Made by a program: the position numbers and the translations under genes
Shown: piece after piece, positions 37,808-47,325 of the stretch
Layout: each line of letters opens with the position of its first letter
Position numbering within the stretch: position 1 is the first letter of the stretch
Assembly: GCA_016703265.1 (NCBI GenBank)
Contig: JADJCK010000004.1
Coordinates: 186,001-250,000, forward strand
Source: a bacterium
GTDB lineage: Bacteria; Krumholzibacteriota; Krumholzibacteriia; LZORAL124-64-63
Direction: 5' to 3'
Length of the DNA stretch: 64,000 nt
Notes under the pieces: generated by a model
What the model was told of the DNA's origin: nothing
Databases searched by the model: none
What the model saw: the letters and a program-made list of their open reading frames with translations, nothing else

Positions 37808-40681
37808 GTGAACTCCGAAGACCAGCATTCAAGTGATGATATTCGTGCGGAGTCGACTGCTACCCCGGCCCGTTCCACCAACTATTTTGCGCAGGCCACG
37901 CGAGATCTTGGCGTCTCGCGCAAGGCAACGTTCGATCACGAGCTTCCGGCATCACTATTGTCTGTTCTACATGACTTCACGATCGAGGAGTCCCTTGGGC
38001 GGGGCGGTGTCGGCACGGTATATGCCGCCTTTCAGGTATCGATGCAACGGCGCGTGGCGATCAAAGTTTTGCATCACAACAGCTTGTCCCACCACTCCCT
38101 GCCCGCGCGATTCACACGCGAGGCCTGGATCGGAGGTCGGCTACATCACCCTTCCATAGTGAAAGTGTTTTCACAGGAAGACTGCGGCGAGTTCCAATGC
38201 ATCGTCATGGAGATGATCGATGGGGGCAACCTTGCCCAATGCGTGGCGACAGCGCGAAACCGCTTTGCGCCTGATGATTTGCCGCCCGCGACGGAGTATC
38301 GCGACTACCTGCAGGAGATCTTGGTCTACTTCATACAGATCGCCGACGCACTCGACCATATCCACCGACGGGGGATCGTGCACCGGGATATCAAGCCCCA
38401 CAACATTCTGGTGGATCGTGCGGCTAGACAGGCGTATCTGACTGACTTTGGAATCGCAATCGAATACGGATCCGATCAACTGACGCGCACCGGCGACTTC
38501 CTGGGAACCGTGCAATACATGTCGCCAGAGCATCTTGATTCTGGCGGGCGCGCGCTGGATCATCGGGCAGACATCTGGTCGTTCGGCGTGACCCTATATG
38601 AGGCCGCCACCTTCACGACGCCGTTCGCGGGCGGTGCAACATCGACCATGCGCAGCATCCTGGCCGATAGAAGCCTACCGTCCGCGCGGGCACGCCAGCG
38701 ACACGTGCCGAGGGACCTCGAGACAATCCTTACTCGTTGTTTGCAGCCGGAACCTGGCCGACGATATGCGACTGCTGCCGACGTGCGCGACGATCTCCAG
38801 CGACTTGTCGATGGCCAACCGATCTGTGCGCGGCGACCGAGTCGTTTGGAGCGCGTTGGCCGATATCTAGCTCGCAACCGCAGGCGTTTCATGATGGGCG
38901 GAGCCGCGTTCTTGATCGCAACCGCGGTCGTTGTCAGCGCAATTGATGCTGTTGGCGTTCGGATTCGTGATCATAAGACGAATAGGATCCTGCAACAGGT
39001 CATCACGCGGAACTTGCCAGCCCGCGCCCTCAGCACCAATTGGGACCACCTGGAGGAGCACCTGATGGAGCGCGTGCGCGCGCGCCCACGTGATCCGCTT
39101 TCGATACTGGCAAGGCGTGCTGCAAATGGCGTTGCAGTGCGCGTTGCCGAGTTCGGGCCAGTCCACCACGCGAACGCTGTAATCAGCGGACAGGCCCGCC
39201 TTAACCCAGGTATTCAATTCGACAACATCATTGACCTAGAGGCCTCGTGGGACCGTGGTCCATGGGACCCCGTGGCCGTACTCTATACAAACATGTGGGA
39301 ATCGACGCGGCTCAACTTGCCCCTGGCCTCATGGGTGGATCCCAGCCGGATCAAGGAAGGGCCTCACATAATGCGGTTTCGCGCGCACGTACGCTATCTA
39401 GACGTGGCCGGGATCGCTACCGCTGCGAGAGAGCGCCGGGACTATCGATCATTCGACCCCGAGCATCCGGCTACCGCCTGGCCCGTCGGCGACAGTTTTG
39501 ATGAGTGGTTAGCCGCCGCGCGCGAAACGCCGTGTCTATTTGAGGAAGACACCGACCTGGGCGAATTTCCGATAGTGCTCTTAGGTTCGATTCCCGATTC
39601 CATACCATCGCCTCTTGAGATTACGGAAACTGATGAAGCTCGGGCAACGTGGTTCGCGATCGATGAGCTTGTTGTTACCGGAGTTGCCGTGCCGGCCGGG
39701 CCGCCCGCGATGTCGATCGACTACGTGTCGGGAAACGGTATCCCTCGGACCGCGGCCTGCCCTCCCGATATCGATGCCGAACCTGGGGGCGAATCGCAGG
39801 TGCTGATATGCACAATCGAGCTGAATGGGCGATTCGAGATCCGGTCCGATCGGGCGCTGGCGTTCGAGGACATCTTGCTGCGTTCGCGTGACGGGGACCT
39901 ACGTGTGGGCGTTGGATCCGAACGCTTTGCGGTTGGCTGTGTAGTGGAAGGAGAACTGGCCGGCGCCCAGCATGAAAACGCAGGAGGCTTTCGTTATCTT
40001 GATTCGATTGGCGACGGGATTCAGAGTGGTTTGCCCGACCAGTCGACACGTGAAGCAACCTTGGGTGACGTCTATACGCGACTGGTGCTGAGGGGACGAA
40101 CAGCGGTTTCTGCGGCCGCCTGGGATCGCGCCCGAAACGGCGCCAAGCCAACCTTCGCTGTTCTTCCGAGTCGAGCAGTCGCATCACACCATGTGGATGG
40201 GGTATATGGTCCGGCTGGGGCTATGATGAGCTATGTGGCTGACCAGATCGAATGTGTACCGCGAAAACAGCGGTTCGAGCTTCTTCGTGGCAAGTGGAAC
40301 GACGATATCGTGGCGTTGACGGGTGAGGCCAAATGGTCGCCAGCGGCGTCTTCCGCCGCAGAGTCGTTAACCGTTAGGTACCGAATACTCGACGCCGACT
40401 GGGATCGCGCGGACGAGAGACTGGAGCTCCACTGGGCTGTCGACAATTGGCGTCGGCCCCAGATCGAACTCGGCCACGGTTGGCGGTGGTCTCCACCCGA
40501 TTCTGTTGCCGTGATCAGCCCCATGACCAAGGCGGAGCGCGGTTGGTGGCAAGTCACTGTTCCTCGGCCTCTAGACGCAACCGAACTGGACTTCGTCGTG
40601 CGTCTGTTTGATCGTCGCCGGAACCGAGTTGTACAATGGGACAACAACAACGGCAAGGACTGGCGGGTCGACCTCGACTAG
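37808..40681 (+). CDS. Membrane Ser/Thr protein kinase with C-terminal CBM25/26-like segment
   Basis: 957 aa. Kinase domain about 57-330: L-G-R-G-G-V-G-T-V-Y, V-A-I-K-V-L, H-R-D-I-K-P-H-N, D-F-G-I-A and G-T-V-Q-Y-M-S-P-E-H, all catalytic residues present. One membrane span near 355-378 (G-G-A-A-F-L-I-A-T-A-V-V-V). The rest is extracytoplasmic: about 490 residues of unrecognised beta-rich sequence, then a last 85 residues ending F-V-V-R-L-F-D-R-R...W-D-N-N-N-G-K-D-W, the hallmark end of CBM25/CBM26 starch-binding modules. This suggests a kinase that senses a glucan-like ligand outside the membrane. The start ATG has a modest RBS. Confidence 0.85.
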   Translation: MNSEDQHSSDDIRAESTATPARSTNYFAQATRDLGVSRKATFDHELPASLLSVLHDFTIEESLGRGGVGTVYAAFQVSMQRRVAIKVLHHNSLSHHSLPARFTREAWIGGRLHHPSIVKVFSQEDCGEFQCIVMEMIDGGNLAQCVATARNRFAPDDLPPATEYRDYLQEILVYFIQIADALDHIHRRGIVHRDIKPHNILVDRAARQAYLTDFGIAIEYGSDQLTRTGDFLGTVQYMSPEHLDSGGRALDHRADIWSFGVTLYEAATFTTPFAGGATSTMRSILADRSLPSARARQRHVPRDLETILTRCLQPEPGRRYATAADVRDDLQRLVDGQPICARRPSRLERVGRYLARNRRRFMMGGAAFLIATAVVVSAIDAVGVRIRDHKTNRILQQVITRNLPARALSTNWDHLEEHLMERVRARPRDPLSILARRAANGVAVRVAEFGPVHHANAVISGQARLNPGIQFDNIIDLEASWDRGPWDPVAVLYTNMWESTRLNLPLASWVDPSRIKEGPHIMRFRAHVRYLDVAGIATAARERRDYRSFDPEHPATAWPVGDSFDEWLAAARETPCLFEEDTDLGEFPIVLLGSIPDSIPSPLEITETDEARATWFAIDELVVTGVAVPAGPPAMSIDYVSGNGIPRTAACPPDIDAEPGGESQVLICTIELNGRFEIRSDRALAFEDILLRSRDGDLRVGVGSERFAVGCVVEGELAGAQHENAGGFRYLDSIGDGIQSGLPDQSTREATLGDVYTRLVLRGRTAVSAAAWDRARNGAKPTFAVLPSRAVASHHVDGVYGPAGAMMSYVADQIECVPRKQRFELLRGKWNDDIVALTGEAKWSPAASSAAESLTVRYRILDADWDRADERLELHWAVDNWRRPQIELGHGWRWSPPDSVAVISPMTKAERGWWQVTVPRPLDATELDFVVRLFDRRRNRVVQWDNNNGKDWRVDLD

Positions 40682-40767
40682 GCGGAGTTTTCTATATGGG
40701 GCGCTCCGGGTTGGCCATCCAATGTTCAACGGTTGCAGCACTCTGCTGAACATCGCGGCTCTCAAGA

Positions 40768-40971
40768 CTATCGGACCAGCAAATGGTCCAGGTACTCCCA
40801 CATGAGTGTCGCGACATCCGACGGTGCCTGACGAGTCAACCCGGCCTTGAACTCTTCGTGTTCTTTCCGGTACATGCGCAGGTGCGATTGGTTTTCGGCG
40901 GTGGCAGCCTCTACGTTCGCAATCCGGTCGGCCAGCTTGAGGATCACGGCCAATTCGTCTTCCCTTGCGTA
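40768..40971 (-). pseudogene. C-terminal half of an HD-domain (RelA/SpoT-like hydrolase fold) gene, split by an IS
   Basis: Reads A-R-E-D-E-L-A-V-I-L-K-L-A-D-R-I-A-N-V and M-Y-R-K-E-H-E-E-F, the second half of small HD phosphohydrolases of the (p)ppGpp-hydrolase type (K-L-A-D-R-x-x-N, then Y-x-x-E). It begins exactly at the left end of the IS21-type element. The N-terminal half lies on the far side of that element at 43563-43897. Confidence 0.8.
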
Positions 40972-41057
40972 TTCCAGTGATTTCGGCCACCCGTTCGATC
41001 GATTCCGGCCGCGCAGTCCAGTCCATTCCGGCCACCTGTTCCGACGTATTCGGCCAC
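40971..41057 (-). repeat. Terminal repeat units, left end of the IS21-type element
   Basis: Four imperfect 20-23-base units, each ending in TTCCGGCCAC or a close variant. They are inverted relative to the units at the other end of the element. Probable transposase binding sites. Confidence 0.65.
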
Positions 41058-41080
41058 CGCCGGGCGTAGCGACGGGGATC

Positions 41081-41830
41081 TCATTCGCCCGCCTCCGCAG
41101 TCGCGGTCAACGTTTCTCCTTTCTTTTGCGGGGACTCGCCCGTCAACTCGATCTTGTGCGCGTTGTGGATCCCGGTCCAGGATCGCGTCAGCCAGCGTTG
41201 GGTCATCCAGGTACTGGTGCGGTGCTGACCGGCAGTTGGCTCGTGATCAGGGTCGACCGCGTCTGGTAACGGTCATCGGGCTCGAGCAGGTCCCGCCGGT
41301 TCTCTGGCGTCAGTGGCGCCAGTCCCCAGTCATCGAGCACCAGCAGGTCGGCGCGTGCGAGCTTGGCCAACCGCTTCCGGTAGCTGCCGTCGGCCTTGGC
41401 GATCTCCAGATCGTGGCACAGCCGCGGCAGGCGCTGGTACGTGACCCGCTGCCCGTGACGGCATGCCTGCTGCGCCAGCGCGCAGCCGAGGTACGTCTTG
41501 CCGACGCCGGTCGGTCCGGTGATCACCACGTTCAGATTCTCCCTGATCCATTGGCACGACGCCAGGGCTCAACACCAGCGTCTTGCTCAGCCCGCGACGA
41601 CTGCGGTAGTCGATGTCCTCCGTGCACGCCGGCAGGCGGCGCGCCTGCGTCAGGCGGGTCTTCAGTCGGCGGTTCTCGCGGGCGGCCTCTTCCCGATCGA
41701 CCAGCAGCCCCAGCCGATCCTCCGAAGCTCAGGCTGGATGCGTCCGGGGTCTGCAGCTGGTCGACCAAGGCGTCGGCCATCCCGCCCAGTGCAGGTCGCG
41801 CAGCTTCTCCACCGTCGGATGGATCAACAT
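41081..41830 (-). pseudogene. istB: IstB-like transposition ATPase, several frameshifts
   Basis: ATG 41830 begins L-I-H-P-T-V-E-K-L-R-D-L. The protein can be followed through three or more frame changes: D-A-L-V-D-Q-L, then R-L-K-T-R-L, then the AAA core N-V-V-I-T-G-P-T-G-V-G-K-T, L-L-V-L-D-D-W-G-L-A, and the end H-K-I-E-L-T-G-E-S at about 41120. About 250 codons in total, the normal IstB length. No single frame carries the whole protein. Confidence 0.8.
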
Positions 41831-43363
41831 GGGCGACCTCCGCGGCGGGAACGGCAGCACGGGCGCGAGTAGTCGGCGCCCGGATGTTCTCGTGCTCGAT
41901 CGACGGTGTCGGCGGCACTGGCGACGGCAGCGGCTGCTGGTCCAGGCCGCTCTTGAGGATCGACCCCGCTCTTGCAGCTGCACGCGCCGGTCGCCAGTGC
42001 GCGCTCGCAGGCCGCTTCCAGACGAGCATTTCCGTACTGCTCGCGTCGTATCACGCCCAGGCACGAACGGTAGCCTTGCTGGGGATGGGGCCGGCTCGCG
42101 ATGATCCGCGTCGCCACCGCCGCCACCGCGCCACCAGCCTCGCCAGCCCAGCGCACCACTCGCTCCGGCGTCCACTCGGCGTGCTGCCGATGGTGCTCTG
42201 GCTGTTCGGGCAGCGTAGCGGCCCTGCAAGTGGCTGCGCGTGGCTCGCCACCGACGGCCGCGATGCAGCACCTCTACCGTCGACGCCGTCACCCGCGCCT
42301 CGCAGCGAAGGCCCACCAGTTGATGCGGCACCGAGTAGTAGTGCTTGTCCACCGCACGTGGTAGTCGATGCACCTTCACGCGCGGCCATTCGGCGTACTC
42401 GTACGGCGAACACGGCAATGGCCTGAGCGCCGGCCGATCCAGTTCTTCCCACAGACTGCGCCGACTCGGCCGGTTTCTGGAACCGCTTGTTGTCCAGCGC
42501 TTCCAGCAGTTCCGTGATCGCACGGTTCAGCTCGGCCAACGAGAAGAACGTCCGGTGCCTCAGCTGGCAGGATCCAGCGCTGGCCACTGACCCCGGCCTC
42601 GACCTTCGCCTTGTCCTTCGGGCGGCATACCCGCGCCGGCAGCCGCCACCTCGTAGTGACTGGCCATCTCGGTACGTCGGGTTCAGGTCGGCTCGTGAGG
42701 GTGCGGGCTCGTCACCCGGCTTGAGATTGTCCGGCACCAGCACCTGCGGCACGCCGCCCAGGTAATGCAACGCCCGCACATGGGACGCAATCCAGTCCGG
42801 CAGCTTCTGCGTCCACGTCGCTTCCGCAGTACGTGTAGTTGCTCGCACCAAGCACGGCGACGAACAGGGCCTGCCGGATCTCGCCGGTCAACCGGTCCAC
42901 CACCGGCACCTGGGCCCGCGTAGTCGACGAACAGTTTCTCGCCCGCGCGGTGCGTCTGCCGCATACCAGGGTCCTGACGACGGCCACTGGCCGTACAACT
43001 CGCAGAACCGGCTGTACTGGTGACCTTCCGGATGCGCCTCCTTGTGTTTCCTGCCGGCAGGGAACAGCGTCACGCCCTTGTGCCGCTTCAGCTCCAGATG
43101 CAACTGTGCCCGTTCGGCTGCGGCCGCTGATCGGCCGGCAGCGACGACGGCGGCGGGAACAGCAGCGACTCCAGCGCCGCGTCATCCAGATCCTCGGCCA
43201 ACGGCCATGTCAGACCCGCCGCCTCCGCCAGCCGCAGATATTCCGCCACCGTGCTACGCGCGATGCCGCAGCTGTGGGCGATGGCCCGGCTGCTCAGGCC
43301 GCAGCCTCTTTTCAAACGCAGGACTTCTTTGATCTTTCGCTGGACAACCGCTCTCTGGGCACC
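41831..43363 (-). pseudogene. istA: IstA-like transposase, many frameshifts
   Basis: The start is GTG 43363 (P-R-E-R-L-S). A missing base follows, then R-K-I-K-E-V-L-R-L-K-R and the HTH (S-S-R-A-I-A-H-S-C-G-I-A-R-S-T-V). Later pieces in different frames include W-P-L-A-E-D-L-D-D, H-L-E-L-K-R-H-K-G-V-T-L, F-V-D-Y-A-G, L-V-P-D-N-L-K, and H-Y-Y-S-V-P-H-Q-L-V-G. Six or more indels are needed. Coding order and length fit IstA of about 500 aa. Confidence 0.75.
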
Positions 43364-43452
43364 TCGGCTCCCTCTACTCGGCGTGTCGCGGTTAGAAGCG
43401 CGGTACCCGCTGGGGTGTCCTGCGTCGCGGTCGGCGTCTACCCTGCCAGGGG

Positions 43453-43567
43453 GGCCGAATTGCGTCGGAATCGGTGGCCGGTTTCGGTCGGAATGGGTGG
43501 CCGAATTGAATCGGAATGGGTGGCCGATTTGCGTCGGAATCAGTGGCCGATTTCAGTTGGAATACGC
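43453..43567 (+). repeat. Five tandem 23-base units, right end of the IS21-type element
   Basis: Units start at 43453, 43476, 43499, 43522 and 43545, each of the form GGCCGA-x-TTG/CxxTCGGAATxxGT. The regular 23-base period and terminal position mark them as transposase binding repeats rather than a CRISPR array, since there are no spacers. Confidence 0.75.
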
Positions 43568-43897
43568 ATCCCTCGTCTTGGCATAGGTGGCCCGCTTCCT
43601 CGCCGCCCGGTTCGCTCCCGGTTCATCCGTGACGCGCCACACCAGATCTGCGACAGCTTCGCCGAACCGGGAGGCCAGTTCGCTGCGCGTGATCACAGTG
43701 TCTTCGAGGCTGTCATGAAGCCAGGCGGCCACGACAACGGGCGCCGACCATGGTTGCCCAGGAATCACGCCGAACCGCTCCAGGGTATCAACCACGGCCT
43801 GCAGATGATCCGTATATGGACGCTCACCGTATTGTTGCCCGCTGTGCAGTTCGAAAGCCAACAGTTTGGCTGCGACGAGTCCCTGATCTCCGACCAT
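43563..43897 (-). pseudogene. N-terminal half of the split HD-domain gene
   Basis: ATG 43897. Reads A-A-K-L-L-A-F-E-L-H-S-G-Q-Q-Y, P-Y-T-D-H-L, then A-A-W-L-H-D-S-L-E-D-T (HD motif) and A-T-Y-A-K-T-R-D-A before the IS. With the other half (40768-40971) it gives 178 residues, the size of small RelA/SpoT-type HD hydrolases. The HD catalytic motif is in this half and conserved. The gene sits 44 bases upstream of the HDOD fusion gene stop, on the same strand. Confidence 0.8.
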
Positions 43898-43941
43898 GTG
43901 ACGCCGTTCCCTATCGCCGAGGCCCCGGCCTCGCGGGCTGT

Positions 43942-46900
43942 CTAGGAAGCCCCCAGGCTGATCGTCGTCCTGGCGGACCGATCATCCGTTTCGGTGCCAT
44001 CCCAGATGTGGTGGCCCTCCCATTCCGCTCCCGCACGCTTGCGGCTCTGGATGGTAACCTGGTTCCGCGGCACATCGATAGTCAGAAGCTGATACGATTG
44101 AGGGATGCCTGGCGGCAGAGCCCGGCTGCGGGCACTGAAACTGCCCGTCGCCAGGAAGTAGACCCGCTGCCGGGTCAACAGATCCATGGCCCCGGCACGA
44201 TCGCGGTGGATGTGGCCGTGCAGCCCAAGGCGTGTCCCCAGGGCGCGCAGGTGCCCAGCGAACTGCTCCTCGTCGCGAAAGTCCGCGAGGGGATGATGCC
44301 AGACTCCGATTGTCAGCAGGTCGCCGCTGGAATCGTCCAGCAGCCGCCCCTTCGATCCCACCAATACGTCATCGTGCACCCTTACGTCGTCGGCATGGCA
44401 GCGGTCAATGTGCCATGAGGAATTGTATGCGATGAAGCGCAGACCGATCTGGGGATAGGCGTGCAGGCGAACCTGATCTTTATAGGCCAGCGGATAGGGC
44501 TCGCCGTAGACCAGCCGATGCAATCGGTGCGAGTACGGCCGAAAGCGATTCGGATAGAAGCCCGCGTCTTTCTTGGTCGGTTCGCAGCCGACCTGCTGCG
44601 GGCAATGCCCCAGGTCTGCCAGGGCCTTGAGGTCGTCCGGCGTGACGTGGCAACAGGTAGCCGCCTCCCAGTCGACGTCGTGGTTCCCGGGTACGACAAC
44701 CCAGCGCTCGCGCGGCACGCCCATCCGCTCTTCTAGCATGCGCAGGAACGCATAGACGGAGGCGTACTCGTCCATCGCCGCGGTATCCGCAAGGTCTCCG
44801 GTGACGACAACCGAATCCAAACGCTCGATCTTCAGCCGGTGCTTCAGATCGAACACGAGATCGACCACAAGCTTCCGGATGTTTTCACCGCCGCGGAAGT
44901 GCAGATCGCTCAGGTGAAGGACATGTGCCGGTGCGCGACCGGGTGCAGAACGCTGCGGGATTTCGCACGCTGGGGCTGTTTCGTGCCGGTAATCGACGTC
45001 GTGCAGGGCCGCCGCCATTTCCGGAAGCTCCCAGATCTGGATCTCGCGGCTGCCGTTTGTCGGAACCGCCAGCCCGCCACCGGCGGGATTGAACGACAGA
45101 CAGCCGCCCGGTTCGTGGTAGTGCGTGGCATCCATCGCGAGCGAGCCGTCCGCGAGCAGCGAGCCGTCGCGCCACCCCCACAACCGGCAGTGACCGCTGC
45201 GGTCAAGCGTCAGCAGGCGGGAACCGTCCGGCGACAGGCAGAGGCGTACCACGGCGCCTTCCGGCTGAGTCCAGCGGCCACGGTACCGCCGCTCCCTGAC
45301 GTCCCAGATGCCAATGCGCCCGTCGTCGCCGCCGGAGATGACAAAGCGGCCCTCTGGCGTCCAGACGACGTCATTGACCGCTTCCAGGTGTCCGGCCGTG
45401 ATATCGACGAGATCGTTGTCGACCACGGACCAGATCCTGACGGTTCCGTCGGCTGCGGCCGATGCCAGTTCGTGCCCCGAAGCAGACCACGCCAATGCCC
45501 GGACCGGCGCATGATGACGTCCAAGCGGCGACGAGCGGAGCCGGCAAGCGCCGGGTGTCCGCGTCCACAAGGTAACGGACCCATCGGCGGATCCGCTCGC
45601 GAAGGCATCTTCATTGGGCGCCGCAGCCAGCGCTCCGACACGGCCGTGGCCGGTCTCCAATACGGCCCGGCGCGCCCAGTCCGGCCCATCGAACCTGATG
45701 ACGCGGCCACGATCGACGGCCACGATCAGCCCCAGACCATCGGCAGTGCCCGTGACTGCCGTGACATGTCCGTCGATCCGGGCGGTGGCCAGGCAGCGGC
45801 GCGCCGTCAAGCTCCATTTCTCGACTTCTCCGTCCGCGTTGATCAGCGCCAGATGTCGGCCGTCTGGAGTCCAGACAGTGTGGCTGAACCTGCCGCTCCG
45901 GCAACCGAGACGCATCACGCCTTCCGGGTCCACGCGCAGAACCCGAGCCAGTTCGTTCATGGCGTCACCGTTCGCGTCGTCACGGTCGCTGCGCGGATCT
46001 CGCGCGGTTCCGGTCTCGCTGGTCCTGATCATCCATGAGGTAAGCGGTGCAGGCTCGTCCATGCTCGCCGTCCGAACCGGGTCTCCTGCTCCGGCCCGGT
46101 CGTGACCACACAAGGCCTGGAGCTGTGCATGGCGCCGGGCAATTGTGTCGAGAGAAGCACTGTTCATCACATCGGCCAGGGTTGGGGCCACCTTCTCGAC
46201 GGCGCGTCGCGCGAGTGCAACCAGGGCCACTTCGTTACGATCAAGAATCTGCAGCAGCACCGGGTCCAGACGATGGTCAGCTGGACCCTGCGCGATGCCA
46301 TCGGCGAAGCCGGCGCGGCGCGCCAGCGCGTCAGCGATCTGGACGACCCCTGCCAAGTCCCAGCGATTCCAACCCTGTACATGGTGCTCAAACGGATCGT
46401 GGTGCCCCGCGATGGCACTGACGGTCTCGGCGGCCAGGTGCGACAACTCGAGCACCTGCGCGGCAACGATGGCGTGGTCTGCTGCGCTCCCGTCCGCCTG
46501 GCGCAGGTGACGACGTTCTCCGTCCTGCGTTGTCAGACCCTCGCCCTGGCAGGTGATCGCCACATGGCGGTAGATGTCTCCGCCGTGCCGGATCAGCAAC
46601 AACTTGCCGAAATCGTGCAGGAGCCCCGCCAGGCGAGCCTGTTCGGCGAAAGCTCGATTGCGATGTTCGCCCAGATCATGCGCCAGCTCAGCGACGATCA
46701 GGCTGTGGGCGAGCAGATGGTCCGCGAGCGCGCCCGCCCTGCCGGCCAGATGGCACAGGCCCTGACGCAGCGCACAGTAGTTGACGACGTCGCGCCCCAG
46801 ACGTGTCACGGCCGTCGGCAGATCGCTGATCGTGCGCCCGGAGGTTCCGTAGAAGGCGCTGTTGGCGCGGCGCATGATCACGGTGGTCAGATCGGGATCG

Positions 46901-47112
46901 TTGGCCACGGCTCTGGCCAGGCGCCGGTTGTCACTGCACTCGGCTTGGCGCAGCTCCTCAAGCACTACCGCCAACGCCCCGGGCAATGACGCCCGGGCCA
47001 GGTTGGGAAGGTCGGGCACATCCACGATGTGGAACAGGTCGGGCTCGCCGGCCGCGCTGGCGGGCTCGTGCTCGATCGTGAGTGCTTCGGCGGTAGTGAA
47101 TACCAGGCCCAT
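43942..47112 (-). CDS. HDOD - WD40 repeat - calcineurin-like phosphoesterase fusion
   Basis: 1056 aa in one frame. Residues about 35-330 form an HDOD module (L-A-R-A-V-A-N-D-P, R-R-A-N-S-A-F-Y-G, L-L-H-D-F-G-K-L, A-G-H-H). From about 390 to 690 run seven or so WD40-type blades (W-T-P-D-G-R-H-L-A-L, G-S-A-D-G-S-V-T-L-W, G-G-D-D-G-R-I-G-I-W-D). From about 735 comes a metallophosphoesterase: H-L-S-D-L-H-F, T-G-D-L-A-D-T, P-G-N-H-D-V-D, W-H-H-P-L, G-H-I-H, so all metal ligands are present. The second part could stand alone from M391, so this may be a fusion of two neighbours. In this setting the phosphoesterase may act on RNA ends or cyclic nucleotides; this is inference. Confidence 0.85.
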   Translation of the reverse strand: MGLVFTTAEALTIEHEPASAAGEPDLFHIVDVPDLPNLARASLPGALAVVLEELRQAECSDNRRLARAVANDPDLTTVIMRRANSAFYGTSGRTISDLPTAVTRLGRDVVNYCALRQGLCHLAGRAGALADHLLAHSLIVAELAHDLGEHRNRAFAEQARLAGLLHDFGKLLLIRHGGDIYRHVAITCQGEGLTTQDGERRHLRQADGSAADHAIVAAQVLELSHLAAETVSAIAGHHDPFEHHVQGWNRWDLAGVVQIADALARRAGFADGIAQGPADHRLDPVLLQILDRNEVALVALARRAVEKVAPTLADVMNSASLDTIARRHAQLQALCGHDRAGAGDPVRTASMDEPAPLTSWMIRTSETGTARDPRSDRDDANGDAMNELARVLRVDPEGVMRLGCRSGRFSHTVWTPDGRHLALINADGEVEKWSLTARRCLATARIDGHVTAVTGTADGLGLIVAVDRGRVIRFDGPDWARRAVLETGHGRVGALAAAPNEDAFASGSADGSVTLWTRTPGACRLRSSPLGRHHAPVRALAWSASGHELASAAADGTVRIWSVVDNDLVDITAGHLEAVNDVVWTPEGRFVISGGDDGRIGIWDVRERRYRGRWTQPEGAVVRLCLSPDGSRLLTLDRSGHCRLWGWRDGSLLADGSLAMDATHYHEPGGCLSFNPAGGGLAVPTNGSREIQIWELPEMAAALHDVDYRHETAPACEIPQRSAPGRAPAHVLHLSDLHFRGGENIRKLVVDLVFDLKHRLKIERLDSVVVTGDLADTAAMDEYASVYAFLRMLEERMGVPRERWVVVPGNHDVDWEAATCCHVTPDDLKALADLGHCPQQVGCEPTKKDAGFYPNRFRPYSHRLHRLVYGEPYPLAYKDQVRLHAYPQIGLRFIAYNSSWHIDRCHADDVRVHDDVLVGSKGRLLDDSSGDLLTIGVWHHPLADFRDEEQFAGHLRALGTRLGLHGHIHRDRAGAMDLLTRQRVYFLATGSFSARSRALPPGIPQSYQLLTIDVPRNQVTIQSRKRAGAEWEGHHIWDGTETDDRSARTTISLGAS

Positions 47113-47325
47113 GTCGTGCCTCCGTGCGGCGGCGCTGCGCTTATCCCGGATGACCTCCCTCGGGTGCCCTTCAATTGCTGATATCGTTCGTCAATCGCCG
47201 ATACGGCTTGAGATCGCTATTGGACCAGGCTTGCACGTTTGTCTTGTTTTTTGCGGCGCCGTGTTGCGATGCTCCGCTTTGGGCGGTCAAACTCCCTGGT
47301 CGGGGCGGAACTCGTTCGTGAGTGC

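Larger units (their letters stand above)
40972..43562 (-). mobile_element. IS21-type insertion sequence, degraded, inserted in an HD-domain gene
   Basis: Contains istA and istB remnants in the usual order. The ends share TTCCA...TCGGCCAC in inverted orientation. Each end has a run of related 22-23-base units: four at 40971-41057 and five at 43453-43567, the multiple terminal repeats seen in this family. Removing 40972-43562 plus one copy of the flanking TA rejoins the host gene in frame. Both transposition genes carry several frameshifts, so the copy is unlikely to move. Confidence 0.85.

Noticed and set aside
43453..43567. Possible CRISPR-like repeat array
   Set aside because: Units are directly adjacent without spacers and sit at the end of an IS21-type element.
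44839..46038. 399-codon plus-strand frame opposite the HDOD/WD40 fusion
   Set aside because: Shadow of the WD40 repeats; no start signal or recognisable domains.
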